Assembly: GCA_032027045.1 (NCBI GenBank)
Contig: JAVSMU010000001.1
Coordinates: 477,356 to 541,355, forward strand
Reading direction: 5' to 3'
DNA length: 64,000 nucleotides
DNA from: Truepera sp.
Lineage (GTDB): Bacteria > Deinococcota > Deinococci > Deinococcales > Trueperaceae
Numbering within the stretch: position 1 is the stretch's first letter; every line of letters starts with the position of its first letter. The position numbers and the translations under genes were made by a program. The notes beneath the pieces were generated by a model. That model did not search any database and had not been told where the DNA came from. It saw nothing but the letters and a program-made list of their open reading frames with translations. Positions 1-8,104 of the stretch are shown here, in pieces.

Positions 1-497
1 GGGTCGATGCCGTAGGTGTTCTTGAGGGTGACGTAGGGGAACTGGTAGCCGGAGGCGGAGCCGGGGTCGACGAAGGCGATGGTCTTGCCGCGGAGTTGCT
101 CGAAGGTCGTGATGCCGCTGTCGCAGCGGACGTTGAACTGCGCCCGGTAAGTAGTGGAGCCCCTGCGCACGGAGGCGAGGATGACCTGGGCGCCGTAGTT
201 GTCCACCGCCTGCACTATGGCCGCGGGACCCATGAGGCCGATGTCGACGCGGCCGGTGCCGATGGCCTCGACGAGGCCGACGTAATCGGTGGCTATGAAG
301 GTGTCGACGGGGATGAGCAGGCGCTCGGAAAGCATGTCGGCGATCGGGCCCAAGTTGTCGACTATGACGCCGGCCTCGCGGCTCGGGATGATGCCGAAGA
401 TGAGCTTGCTGGGTACGTCTCCTTGTGCTCGAGCGGCGCCCATGAACAGGGTTGCGCCCAGCACGAGAGCGATGAGGGGGGAGATCGGTCGCTTCAC
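1..497 (-). CDS. phnD: Phosphate/phosphite/phosphonate ABC transporter substrate-binding protein (PhnD-like), C-terminus outside window
   Basis: Periplasmic binding protein of an oxyanion (phosphonate/phosphite-type) ABC importer. I translated it directly: 165 codons are visible and the frame is open at base 1. It starts at a GTG with GGAGGA about 6 nt upstream. A hydrophobic signal peptide ends near an ARA|QG site. Then come a LIFGIIPSREAG strand, a VDIGLMGPAAIV segment and FVDPGSASGYQFP, the ligand-loop signature of the PhnD family. It lies downstream of livF on the same strand after a 59-bp gap. A TAGGCT -10-like box (524-529) suggests its own promoter. The true substrate is unknown; permease and ATPase genes would lie beyond the left edge. 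Confidence 0.85.
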   Translation of the reverse strand, partial: MKRPISPLIALVLGATLFMGAARAQGDVPSKLIFGIIPSREAGVIVDNLGPIADMLSERLLIPVDTFIATDYVGLVEAIGTGRVDIGLMGPAAIVQAVDNYGAQVILASVRRGSTTYRAQFNVRCDSGITTFEQLRGKTIAFVDPGSASGYQFPYVTLKNTYGID

Positions 498-556
498 TTG
501 GTGTCCTCCGGTTTGCGGGCCCCAGCCTAACAGGGCGGCCGGGGCGTCACCGAAGT

Positions 557-1339
557 CTAGTTCCAACGCCGCCTTCGCCTGCGAACGTGTAGCCGAGGCT
601 CGTCACCGCTCGCCCTGACCCCGAGGTAGAACTCCTGCACGTTCTCGTTGGCGCGCAACTCGCCTGCGTCGCCCTCCAGCACGAAGCGGCCGCCTTCGAG
701 GACGTAACCGTAGTCGGCGATGGCCAGCGCCTGGTTGGCGTTCTGCTCGACGAGCAGGATTCCCATGCCCTCCTGGTTGATCTCGCGGATGACCCCGAAG
801 ATCTCCTCGACCAGCATGGGAGCCAGGCCGAGGCTCGGCTCGTCGAGCATGAGGAGCTTGGGTCGGCTCATGAGGGCGCGGGCGATGGCGAGCATCTGCT
901 GTTCGCCGCCCGACAGCGTGCCGGAGTCTTGCTTCAGCCGCTCCGCCAAGCGTGGGAAGTAGCCGAACATGCGCTCCAGGTCTTCGTTCACGGCGGTGCG
1001 GTCGGAGCGGTGGAAGGCGCCCAACCTGAGGCTCTCCGACACCGTCAGGTCCGGGAACATCCCGCGGTCCTCGACCACGTACGCGATGCCGGCCTGCGAG
1101 ATGCGCTCCGTGGCCGCTCGCGTCATGTTCTTGCCCATCACCATGACGGTTCCCTTGCGCGGCTCGTCTTCCACCAGGCCCATGATGGTCTTCAGCATCG
1201 TGCTCTTGCCGGCACCGTTGGAACCAAGCACGGTCACGCACGTGCCGGCCCGTACCGTCAGCGACACGCCCTTCAAGACCCGAAGCTGCTTGACGTAACC
1301 GCTCTCGACGGTCCTCAGCTCGAGCAAGGCCGGGTTCAC
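557..1339 (-). CDS. livF: Branched-chain amino acid ABC transporter ATP-binding protein LivF
   Basis: Second ATPase of the HAAT-family importer, acting at the inner membrane face with LivG. The GTG start overlaps the livG stop by 4 nt (GTGA), the usual coupled arrangement; the same frame is open further upstream but only inside livG. Motifs in order: Walker A GSNGAGKST (about residue 38), LSGGEQQ signature, Walker B LLMLDEPS, and the LivF-typical VEQNANQAL switch region. At about 260 aa it is some 20-25 residues longer than usual LivF. The extra tail is arginine-rich (LHVRRRRRRWN) and is probably read-through past the normal end, not a domain. Confidence 0.93.
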   Translation of the reverse strand: MNPALLELRTVESGYVKQLRVLKGVSLTVRAGTCVTVLGSNGAGKSTMLKTIMGLVEDEPRKGTVMVMGKNMTRAATERISQAGIAYVVEDRGMFPDLTVSESLRLGAFHRSDRTAVNEDLERMFGYFPRLAERLKQDSGTLSGGEQQMLAIARALMSRPKLLMLDEPSLGLAPMLVEEIFGVIREINQEGMGILLVEQNANQALAIADYGYVLEGGRFVLEGDAGELRANENVQEFYLGVRASGDEPRLHVRRRRRRWN

Positions 1340-2160
1340 TTGAGGACCTTTTCGGCCTGGGCCCCGGCATCCGCCCCGGTCGTAGGGCCGGCCAGCTTCG
1401 TGCTTCCAAGGTAAGCGCGCACTACCGCCGGGTCGTCCTGCACTTCGTGTGGCGTGCCATCGGCGATCTTGTTCCCGTGGTCGAGAACGACGACGCGGTC
1501 CGCCAGCCGGCTGACCACCCGAAGGTCGTGCTCGACGACCAGCATGGTGAGGTTCAGGTCGCGGCGCAGCCTTAGCAGCGTGACCATCATGTCGTCCTTC
1601 TCCTCGACGGTCATGCCGGCGGCCGGCTCGTCTAGCAGCAGCAGCCTGGGCTCGGACGCCAGTGCCCGGGCCACCTCGATGAGCTTCTGCACCCCGTAGG
1701 GCAGCGCCCCGACCGGTTGGTCGCGGTAGGCTTGTAGGTCGAGGAGGTCCATCAGCTCCTCGGCCCGGCGGCGCTGCGCGACCTCGTCTCGGACCCACGA
1801 GCGGGTGGCCAACATGGCGGAGAACAGGTTGGACTTCACGTGCAGGTGCCGGCCTAGGAGGAGGTTGTCCAGGCACGTGAGCGACTTGAACAGTTCGATG
1901 TTCTGGAACGACCGCCCGATCCCCGAGCGCGCCACCATGTGTGGCGCCATTCCCGTGATCTCGCGGCCTTGCCACGTGACGGTTCCCGTGTCGGGGCGGT
2001 AGAAGCCGCAGATGATGTTGAACAGGCTCGTCTTGCCGGCGCCGTTCGGGCCGATGACGGCGACGACCTCGCCCTCGCTGACGCCCGCCGACACGCCGGA
2101 CAGCGCGGTCAGGCCACGGAACGAGAGCGTCACCGAGTCGAGTTGCAGCATATAGGTCAC
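1336..2160 (-). CDS. livG: Branched-chain amino acid ABC transporter ATP-binding protein LivG
   Basis: First ATPase of the LivKHMGF importer, about 274 aa. It has Walker A GPNGAGKTS (about residue 37), a LivG-type signature written LPYGVQK in place of LSGGQ, Walker B LLLLDEPAAG, and the H-loop VVEHD. The start is uncertain: GTG at 2160, or ATG three codons inside (2151), which gives the more typical MLQLDSV beginning. Neither has a good Shine-Dalgarno. It follows livK after a perfect 12-bp hairpin and overlaps livF by 4 nt, so it is probably translated as one unit with livF. Confidence 0.93.
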   Translation of the reverse strand: MTYMLQLDSVTLSFRGLTALSGVSAGVSEGEVVAVIGPNGAGKTSLFNIICGFYRPDTGTVTWQGREITGMAPHMVARSGIGRSFQNIELFKSLTCLDNLLLGRHLHVKSNLFSAMLATRSWVRDEVAQRRRAEELMDLLDLQAYRDQPVGALPYGVQKLIEVARALASEPRLLLLDEPAAGMTVEEKDDMMVTLLRLRRDLNLTMLVVEHDLRVVSRLADRVVVLDHGNKIADGTPHEVQDDPAVVRAYLGSTKLAGPTTGADAGAQAEKVLK

Positions 2161-2173
2161 GTTAGATATCCGG

Positions 2174-2201
2174 CGTGGGGCGCCCAGAAGGGCGCCCCAC
2201 G
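2174..2201 (-). terminator. Perfect 12-bp hairpin between livK and livG
   Basis: CGTGGGGCGCCC and GGGCGCCCCACG flank an AGAA tetraloop. On the minus (coding) strand no T-run follows (CCGGATATC), so this is more likely an mRNA-stabilising or partial-attenuation stem-loop after the binding-protein gene than a full intrinsic terminator. Such an element is commonly used to make more binding protein than ATPase. Confidence 0.7.
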
Positions 2202-2215
2202 GCCAAGGTTGCTAC

Positions 2216-3394
2216 TTAGAGCGTGAGCCAGTCGGAGACGGGCCGGAGGCCCTGCGGGGTCACCTGCAGGAGCATGACGGAGTTGTTGCCTTGGTAGCCG
2301 TCGGCGAACGACAGGTCGTGGTAGAGCCCCGTCGTGTAGCCGGTGATGTTGGAGAGGGCCTCCTCGAAGGAGGCGCGGGTCACGTCGCGGCCCGCGGCCT
2401 CGAGGGCAAGCACGAGGGGCTCGGCGAACGCCACGCCGGCGAGGGCCCGGAACGGGTCGGCCGCGACCTGTGGAGCGTAGGCCACAACCACGTCCTTATA
2501 GATCTGATCGGCGATCGGGTCGCCGTTACCCTCGCCCACGATGACGGACGGCAGGCGGAGGAACACGGAGAAGAGCGCGCCCTGCATCCCCGGGTTGGAG
2601 AGCAGGCTCGGGTCGAGGAGCGTTACGGTGGCGAGCATCTGCGGCTTGAAGTCGAGGCGCTGAAGCTCGCCTACGAGCGTTGCGGCGGCGGTGGGGTCGG
2701 AGAAGAGGAGCACGGTGTCGGCGCCCGAACCGCGAAGGCGCAACGCCTGCACGCCCTGGTTGGTGGTGCCGCGTTCGTACGGCACCTTGTCGCCCACGGT
2801 CACGTCGTAGCCGTCGGCCTTGAGGCGCTCGATCTCCGCCTCGAGACCGCGCAGGCCGGCCTGGCCGTAGCCGTCATTCTGGTAGAAGATGGCGATGTTC
2901 TTGCTGCCCAGCGTCTGGACGGCGTAGCGGGTCATGAGGGAGGCCTCCACGACGTAGTCGGTGAAGGTCGTGTAGATCAGGCCGTCCGATTGCTCGGCGA
3001 AGACCTCGGAGCCCGTGGCGGGCCCCACCCACGGCACGCCTGCCCGCTTGAGTAGCGGCATGGCCGCCAGGCCGTTGGCCGTGCCTACCCCGCCCACGAA
3101 CGCGAAGACGTTCTCGCGGTCGATGAGTTCACGTACGGCGGCGACGGTGCGGGCCGGGTCGTAGCCGTCGTCACGGGAGACGAGGACCAGCTTGCGGCCG
3201 TGGATGCCACCCTGGTCGTTGATGTACTGGAAGTAGGCGTCGATGGCCGTGGTGACCGTGCCCCAGGCGGCCGCGGGGCCGGACTGCGGGCCCCAGTTGC
3301 CGATCTTGATCTCGGTATCCGTGATGCCCGGCTCCGCTGCGAAGCTGAAAGCCAGTAGTGCACCGAGAACGACGAACGCGATGATCCGCTTCAT
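2216..3394 (-). CDS. livK: Branched-chain amino acid/amide-type periplasmic binding protein LivK
   Basis: Type I periplasmic binding protein (Peripla_BP_6/HAAT family), about 392 aa, delivering ligand to LivHM. I chose the ATG at 3394 because AAAGGAG lies 6 nt upstream and it begins a classic signal peptide (MKRIIAFVVLGALLAFSFA). The longer open frame to 3505 has no ribosome site. Visible family features: ITDTEIKIGNWGPQSGPAA near the N-terminus, LVSRDDGYDPARTVAAVREL, and the IAIFYQNDGYGQAG hinge segment. The ligand cannot be read from sequence. The linked acyl-CoA ligase raises the possibility of an organic or aromatic acid instead of leucine. Confidence 0.92.
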   Translation of the reverse strand: MKRIIAFVVLGALLAFSFAAEPGITDTEIKIGNWGPQSGPAAAWGTVTTAIDAYFQYINDQGGIHGRKLVLVSRDDGYDPARTVAAVRELIDRENVFAFVGGVGTANGLAAMPLLKRAGVPWVGPATGSEVFAEQSDGLIYTTFTDYVVEASLMTRYAVQTLGSKNIAIFYQNDGYGQAGLRGLEAEIERLKADGYDVTVGDKVPYERGTTNQGVQALRLRGSGADTVLLFSDPTAAATLVGELQRLDFKPQMLATVTLLDPSLLSNPGMQGALFSVFLRLPSVIVGEGNGDPIADQIYKDVVVAYAPQVAADPFRALAGVAFAEPLVLALEAAGRDVTRASFEEALSNITGYTTGLYHDLSFADGYQGNNSVMLLQVTPQGLRPVSDWLTL

Positions 3395-3515
3395 GCTGCT
3401 CCTTTCCCCGCCAGTGGCTGGGGTACGAGTTGGGCTCTTGAGGTTCGAGGCTACCATGCGGCCCAGGCGCGTGGCAAAGCCGGAAGACTCGAGTAGAACA
3501 CTCACTTCTCGCGTC

Positions 3516-4400
3516 TCAGACGCGTTTCACGTCGGGCCTCCCAAGCAATCCGTGAGGCTTCAGCACCAGCACCAGGATCACGACGAGGAACGCGAAAGAG
3601 GCCTTGAACTCGAGGGACACGTAGACGCCCACCAGCAACTCGAGGATGCCCAGCATGTAGCCGCCCAGCACGGCCCCCGGTAGCGAGTTCATGCCCCCGA
3701 TAACTGCGGCGACGAAGCCCTTGCTGAGAGGGTCGAGCATCATGGTCGGGTTGAGGAGGGTGGTGGGCGCGAACAGCAGCGCCGCGGCGGTGGCAAGCAC
3801 GGCGGCCGCGGCCCAGGTGGCCATGAGCACGGTGCGGACGGGCAGGCCCATCGCCTCGGCCACGTCCTCGCGCTGGGCCACGGCGCGCATGGCGACGCCG
3901 AGCTTCGTGTAGGTGAGGAGGGCCCAGAGCGCGACCATGAGCACGACGCCCAAGAGCGCCGTGACTATGGAGACGAGGCTGAGCGACACGCCGCCGAAGC
4001 GCAAGATCCTGTCGGTCACGAGTGTGGGCACGATCTTGTTGTCGTTGCCGAAGAAGAGTGCGTCGAGCCCGCCCAGTGCCAGCGCCAGCCCCAGGGTGAG
4101 GATGAGGAGCCCCAGCTCGCTCTGGTTCTTGGCGGGCCGCACCAGCAGCAAGTAGACGAGCATGCCGATGATCGCGGCGGCAACCAGGGCGAGCAGGAAC
4201 GAGAGGCCGAACGGGATGCGCAGTTGCGTGAGGAGCGTGTAGGCGATGAAGGTGCCCGTCACTCCCAGGTCGCCGTGCGCGAAGTTGAGGATGCGGGTGG
4301 TGCGGTAGAGGAGCACGAGCCCTAGCGCCACGAGGGCGTAGACGCTCCCGAAGCTGGCGCCGCTCACGAAGCTCTGGACGAGGGTGTCCAGACCGCCCAT
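3516..4400 (-). CDS. livH: Branched-chain amino acid ABC transporter permease LivH
   Basis: Inner-membrane permease subunit of about 294 aa with roughly eight hydrophobic segments. The LivH signature ILNFAHGDLGVTG lies near residue 37, and the EAA-like segment AVIGGMNSLPGAVLGGYMLG near residue 228. The start is preceded by GGAGG about 9 nt upstream. It lies 25 bp downstream of livM in the operon. The C-terminus carries KPHGLLGRPDVKRV, typical of this family. It pairs with LivM. Confidence 0.95.
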   Translation of the reverse strand: MGGLDTLVQSFVSGASFGSVYALVALGLVLLYRTTRILNFAHGDLGVTGTFIAYTLLTQLRIPFGLSFLLALVAAAIIGMLVYLLLVRPAKNQSELGLLILTLGLALALGGLDALFFGNDNKIVPTLVTDRILRFGGVSLSLVSIVTALLGVVLMVALWALLTYTKLGVAMRAVAQREDVAEAMGLPVRTVLMATWAAAAVLATAAALLFAPTTLLNPTMMLDPLSKGFVAAVIGGMNSLPGAVLGGYMLGILELLVGVYVSLEFKASFAFLVVILVLVLKPHGLLGRPDVKRV

Positions 4401-4425
4401 CAGCGCAACCTCCTGCCCTGAGCAC

Positions 4426-5403
4426 TCACAGGGGCCACGACTTCCAGAAGCGCCTGATCTTGAGCCAGCGCCCGTAGAGGCCGGCGGGCTCGAGCATCAT
4501 GATGGCGATCACCACGGCGCCGAAGACTAACTGCGACCAGGCGCGGAAGGTGGAGAGGTAGACGTCGAGGCCGGTGATGAACCCCGCCCCCAGCAGGGCC
4601 CCGGGCAGGAAGCCCAGCCCGCCCACCAGGGTCATCAGCAGGAACTTGATGGAGAGCATGAGGTTGAAGCTCTCGGGCGTGATGTAGCCGACCAGCGGGC
4701 CGTAGAGCGCCCCGGCGAGGCCGGCCACCGTCGCCGAGATCACGAACGCGAGGGTCTTGTAGCGGGCCAGCCCGATGCCGCTCATCTGGGCGGCCAGGTC
4801 GGCGTCGCGCGTGGCGCGGAAGGCGCGGCCGATGTGCGACCGCTCGATGTTGAACAGCATCCAGGTGACTACGCCGGCCAACAGCAGCACCAGGTAGTAG
4901 TACGCGCGGTCGCCGTAGAAGTCGATGCCTAGCAGCACCGGCCGGTCGACGATGGTGCCGGTGGAGGCGCCCACGAACGCCCAGTTGTTGAGGATCTGCT
5001 GGATGGCCAAGCCGAAACCGAGCGTGGCGATGGCCAGGTACGGGCCCTCCAGCCGCAGCGACGGCACGCCGATGATGACCCCAAGCACCGCTGACACGGC
5101 CATGGCGGCCAACAGCGCGAGCAGGAACGGCCAGTCGTGCTGCGTGAGTACCGCGTGGACGTAAGCCCCGGCCGCCAGGAAGCCCGCGTGCCCCAGCGAG
5201 ACCTGGCCGGTCAGGCCCACCAACACGGTGAGCGAGAGAGCCACCAACGCGTAGACGAAGAACAGGGTGAAGTTGTAGATGAGGTAGCCCTTAACCAGGA
5301 AGGGCAGTGCCAGTAGCAACGCTCCTGCGAGGCCCGCCACCACCCACGCCTGCGATCCTCGGATCAACCACAGGTCGTTCTCGTAGCGTTCACGGAAGAG
5401 CAT
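4426..5403 (-). CDS. livM: Branched-chain amino acid ABC transporter permease LivM
   Basis: Second permease of the LivKHMGF system, about 325 aa and strongly hydrophobic. The LivM signatures LTGQVSLGHAGFLAAGAYV (about residue 64) and ATLGFGLAIQQI are clear, as is the C-terminal LVGGLGFLPGALLGAGFITG stretch. The ATG is preceded by a CGGAGT ribosome site. It sits 29 bp after the acyl-CoA ligase gene, so the two are probably cotranscribed. Confidence 0.95.
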   Translation of the reverse strand: MLFRERYENDLWLIRGSQAWVVAGLAGALLLALPFLVKGYLIYNFTLFFVYALVALSLTVLVGLTGQVSLGHAGFLAAGAYVHAVLTQHDWPFLLALLAAMAVSAVLGVIIGVPSLRLEGPYLAIATLGFGLAIQQILNNWAFVGASTGTIVDRPVLLGIDFYGDRAYYYLVLLLAGVVTWMLFNIERSHIGRAFRATRDADLAAQMSGIGLARYKTLAFVISATVAGLAGALYGPLVGYITPESFNLMLSIKFLLMTLVGGLGFLPGALLGAGFITGLDVYLSTFRAWSQLVFGAVVIAIMMLEPAGLYGRWLKIRRFWKSWPL

Positions 5404-5432
5404 GGTGACTCCGTTCGCCTCTCGGCGGGCGG

Positions 5433-7184
5433 TCAGGCATACATCTCCTCGATGAGGTGCCCATACTTCTTCGCGATGCTGGAACGCTTGACCTTGAGGG
5501 TGGCCGTTACCTCGCCGTCCTCGTGGTAGAGCCGCTTGGGCAAGATGGCGAACTTCTTGATGGTCTCGACTCGCGCCAGCGTGTCGTTCACGCCCTCCAC
5601 CTCGGCCTCGATCAACTCGCGAACCTCGGGGTTGGCCGCCAGGTCCGTATAGGTCGAGTAAGCCAGCTGCCGTTCGGTGGCCCAGTGGGTCACGTTGTCT
5701 TCGTCGAGGACGAGGAGCGCGGTGAGGTACTTGCGGCGGTCACCTATTACGACGGCGTCGTTGATGTAGGGGCTCGACTTGAGCTTGTTCTCGATCTTCT
5801 GTGGCGCGATGTTCTTCCCCCCCGCGGTGATGAGGATGTCCTTCTTACGATCGGTGATGCGCAGTTGGCCGTCGTCGTCGATCTCGCCGACGTCGCCCGT
5901 GTGCAGCCAGCCGTTCTCGAGGACCTCGGCCGTGGCCGCGGGGTCCTTGTGGTAGCCGAGGAAGTTGCCCGGGCTGTGGCTCAGGATCTCGCCGTCGTCG
6001 GCGATCTTCACCTCCACGCCCTTGAACGGGTACCCGACCGTGCCGAGGCGTCCACCGCCGCGGTGGATGGAGATGATGCCGGTGGACTCAGTGAGTCCGT
6101 AGCCCTCGCGCACGTCGACGCCTATCAGCCTGAAGTACCCCAGCACCTCGGGTGCGATGGGCGCCGCCCCCGAGATCGCCACCCTCACGCGGTCGAGCCC
6201 GAGGCGGTAGCGCAGGAGGCGCAGGACGGCCAGGTGCGCCAGGCCCGTGGCCAGCCGGTTGTGGCCCCGGGCGGCGCCCATGGCGGCCGAGTAGGCGACG
6301 CGCTTGACGACGTTGGCGTCCTTCATGTGCAGCTCCACCATGGAGTAGAGCTTCTCCCAGATGCGTGGCACGGCGAAGAAGACCGTGGGACGGATCTCCT
6401 GGAGGTTCGTCAGGACCGTGTCGAGGTTCTCGGTGAAGGAGACCGTGTAACCGAACCTGAGGGGCGCCGTGACGCTGATGAGGCGCTCGACGATGTGCGA
6501 CAGGGGCAGGAACGAGAGCAGCTCGTCGTCCGCCCGGAGGGGCGTGGCCGCGTTCAGCGAGTCGATGGCCCACAGCAAGTTGGCGTGCGAGAGCATGGCG
6601 CCCTTGGGGTTGCCCGTGGTGCCGGACGTGTAGATGAACAACGCCGTGTCGCTCGGCTCGATTGCGGCGAGGCGCTCCTCGACGGGGGCCGGATCGGCCG
6701 CGTAGCGCTCCGCTCCCGACTGCAGTACCGCTTCCCACTCGAGCGTGCCCTCGACGTCCTCGGGCTCGACCACCACGACCCACCTGACCGTCGGACATTG
6801 GTCGCGGACGGCGAGCCACTTCTCCAACTGCTCGGCGTCCTCGAGGAAGAGGCCCACCGAGTCGGAGTGGTTCACGTGGTAGGCGAGCTGCTCGGGGCTG
6901 CTGGTGGTGTAGACACCCACCGTTGCGCCCCGCGCCGTCTGGATGGCGATATCTGCGATGAGCCACTCCGGCCGGTTCTCGCACAGCACGGCCACCCGCT
7001 CGCCGGCCTCCAGCCCCAGGTGGATCATCTCGCGCGCGAGGGCGTTGACGCGAGCCGCGTACTCGGCCCAGGAGATCTTCTCCCAGAGCCCGAGGCGCTT
7101 GACCCGGAGGGCGACGCCGGTACCTGTTGACCTGTCGCGAAGCAGCGCAGGCACGCTGCCCGCTCGTAAGCCGTTTTCCGTCAT
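5433..7184 (-). CDS. AMP-dependent long-chain acyl-CoA synthetase (FadD15-like)
   Basis: ANL-superfamily ligase (583 aa) that activates a carboxylic acid to acyl-AMP and then to acyl-CoA. Motifs: P-loop-like YTSGTTGNPKGAM (about residue 186), GYGLTEST (A5 region), TGDVGEID, and the hinge DRKKDILITAGGKNIAP with the family lysine near the C-terminus. It is the first gene of the liv operon, 29 bp before livM. A TACAAT -10-like box lies 10 nt before the ATG, implying an almost leaderless transcript. Long-chain fatty acid is the family default, but pairing with a HAAT importer suggests it may activate the imported acid. That is inference. Confidence 0.92.
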   Translation of the reverse strand: MTENGLRAGSVPALLRDRSTGTGVALRVKRLGLWEKISWAEYAARVNALAREMIHLGLEAGERVAVLCENRPEWLIADIAIQTARGATVGVYTTSSPEQLAYHVNHSDSVGLFLEDAEQLEKWLAVRDQCPTVRWVVVVEPEDVEGTLEWEAVLQSGAERYAADPAPVEERLAAIEPSDTALFIYTSGTTGNPKGAMLSHANLLWAIDSLNAATPLRADDELLSFLPLSHIVERLISVTAPLRFGYTVSFTENLDTVLTNLQEIRPTVFFAVPRIWEKLYSMVELHMKDANVVKRVAYSAAMGAARGHNRLATGLAHLAVLRLLRYRLGLDRVRVAISGAAPIAPEVLGYFRLIGVDVREGYGLTESTGIISIHRGGGRLGTVGYPFKGVEVKIADDGEILSHSPGNFLGYHKDPAATAEVLENGWLHTGDVGEIDDDGQLRITDRKKDILITAGGKNIAPQKIENKLKSSPYINDAVVIGDRRKYLTALLVLDEDNVTHWATERQLAYSTYTDLAANPEVRELIEAEVEGVNDTLARVETIKKFAILPKRLYHEDGEVTATLKVKRSSIAKKYGHLIEEMYA

Positions 7185-7237
7185 CGTATGGACGATTGTA
7201 ACCCGGCCCGAAGGGCGGGCAACCCGAGGCCCGGCGC

Positions 7238-7373
7238 GGTCGGTGACCCGTTACGGTCGGCAACGCGTTACGGTCGGCACGCGCCGTGGGCGGTGACGCA
7301 TCGTGGGCGGTGACGCGTCGTGGGCGGTGATGCGTCGCGGTTCGTGACGCGTCGTGGGCGGTGAACCGTTGCG
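7238..7373. repeat. Degenerate 17-bp tandem array, about 8 units
   Basis: Between the acyl-CoA ligase start and the flavodoxin stop. Units such as GTGGGCGGTGACGCGTC recur at 17-bp steps (7286, 7303, 7320, 7337, 7354). They are preceded by related units at 7238 and 7255 (GGTCGGCAACGCGTTAC) and a shortened one at 7272. No open frame or promoter motif explains it. The units carry internal CGGTGACGCG half-sites but no perfect dyad. Confidence 0.85.
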
Positions 7374-7389
7374 AGCTAGGGTTCCCGGT

Positions 7390-7959
7390 TCAGCCGGCCT
7401 TCTCCAGTGCCAACGCGGAGTTCAACTCGCCCGCCAGTTGAGCGCACCAGGCGTCTACGCGCGCGTCGGTCAGGTCGTCGTCGTTGTCCTCGTCTATGGC
7501 CAGGCCCAGGAAGTAGTCGCCGCGCTGCGCCAACGAGCCGGTGAAGACGTAGCCGGCCGTAGGCCACTCGCCGACCAAGGTCGCGCCCGTGGGCTCCAGG
7601 GCCCGCGCGATGGTGTCGAGCGCGTCGAGGTACGTGTCAGGGTAGCCGCGGCGGTCGCCCGTGCCGAAGAGGGCCACGAACTTGCCCCGCAGGTCCAGCG
7701 CGCCCAGCTCGTCGAGCCGCATGTCCCAGTCGCTCGGCAACTGCCCGATGTTCCAGGTAGAAGAGCCGACGACTATCAGGTCGGCGCTCGTGAGCTCCTC
7801 GAAGTCGAGCCAGGCAGCGTCGCGACAGGGGACCTCGACGCCGAACTCCTTGGAGAGCGCTTCCGCCACTCGCTCCGCGACCAGCTCGGTGGCACCGAAC
7901 ATGGTGGCGTACACGACGATGATCTTGAGGGGGCCGTTCTGGGGACCGTTACGCAACAC
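7390..7959 (-). CDS. fldA: Flavodoxin (long-chain type)
   Basis: Small FMN electron carrier of the cytosol, 189 aa, the size of long-chain flavodoxins. An N-terminal strand (LKIIVVYATM) leads into the FMN phosphate loop region FGATELVA. SSTWNIGQLPSDWD is the classic 50s loop with the flavin-stacking tryptophan, and FGTGDRRGYPDTYLDAL is the 90s loop. It starts at GTG (7959); the first 11 codons before LKII are not conserved, so a later start is possible. It stands alone, 145 bp after the exported transglutaminase-like gene. Partner reductase unknown. Confidence 0.9.
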   Translation of the reverse strand: MLRNGPQNGPLKIIVVYATMFGATELVAERVAEALSKEFGVEVPCRDAAWLDFEELTSADLIVVGSSTWNIGQLPSDWDMRLDELGALDLRGKFVALFGTGDRRGYPDTYLDALDTIARALEPTGATLVGEWPTAGYVFTGSLAQRGDYFLGLAIDEDNDDDLTDARVDAWCAQLAGELNSALALEKAG

Positions 7960-8104
7960 GAGTCGATGCTACGCCCAACCGAGCCGAACGGACGTTGACC
8001 GGCGTCATGCGACGAGCGAGCCTTGTGACGGCGGCTCGCCCGCCAAGTCGTGTGGCGGCACCAAGCCTGCCAAGCAGTGTTACGGCACCTCGTCTCCCAA
8101 GTCG

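Noticed and set aside
5457-7130. 557-codon plus-strand frame opposite the acyl-CoA ligase
   Set aside because: Antisense shadow; the minus-strand product has all family motifs.
7238-7373. Possible CRISPR array
   Set aside because: Repeats are directly adjacent with no unique spacers and no cas gene nearby.
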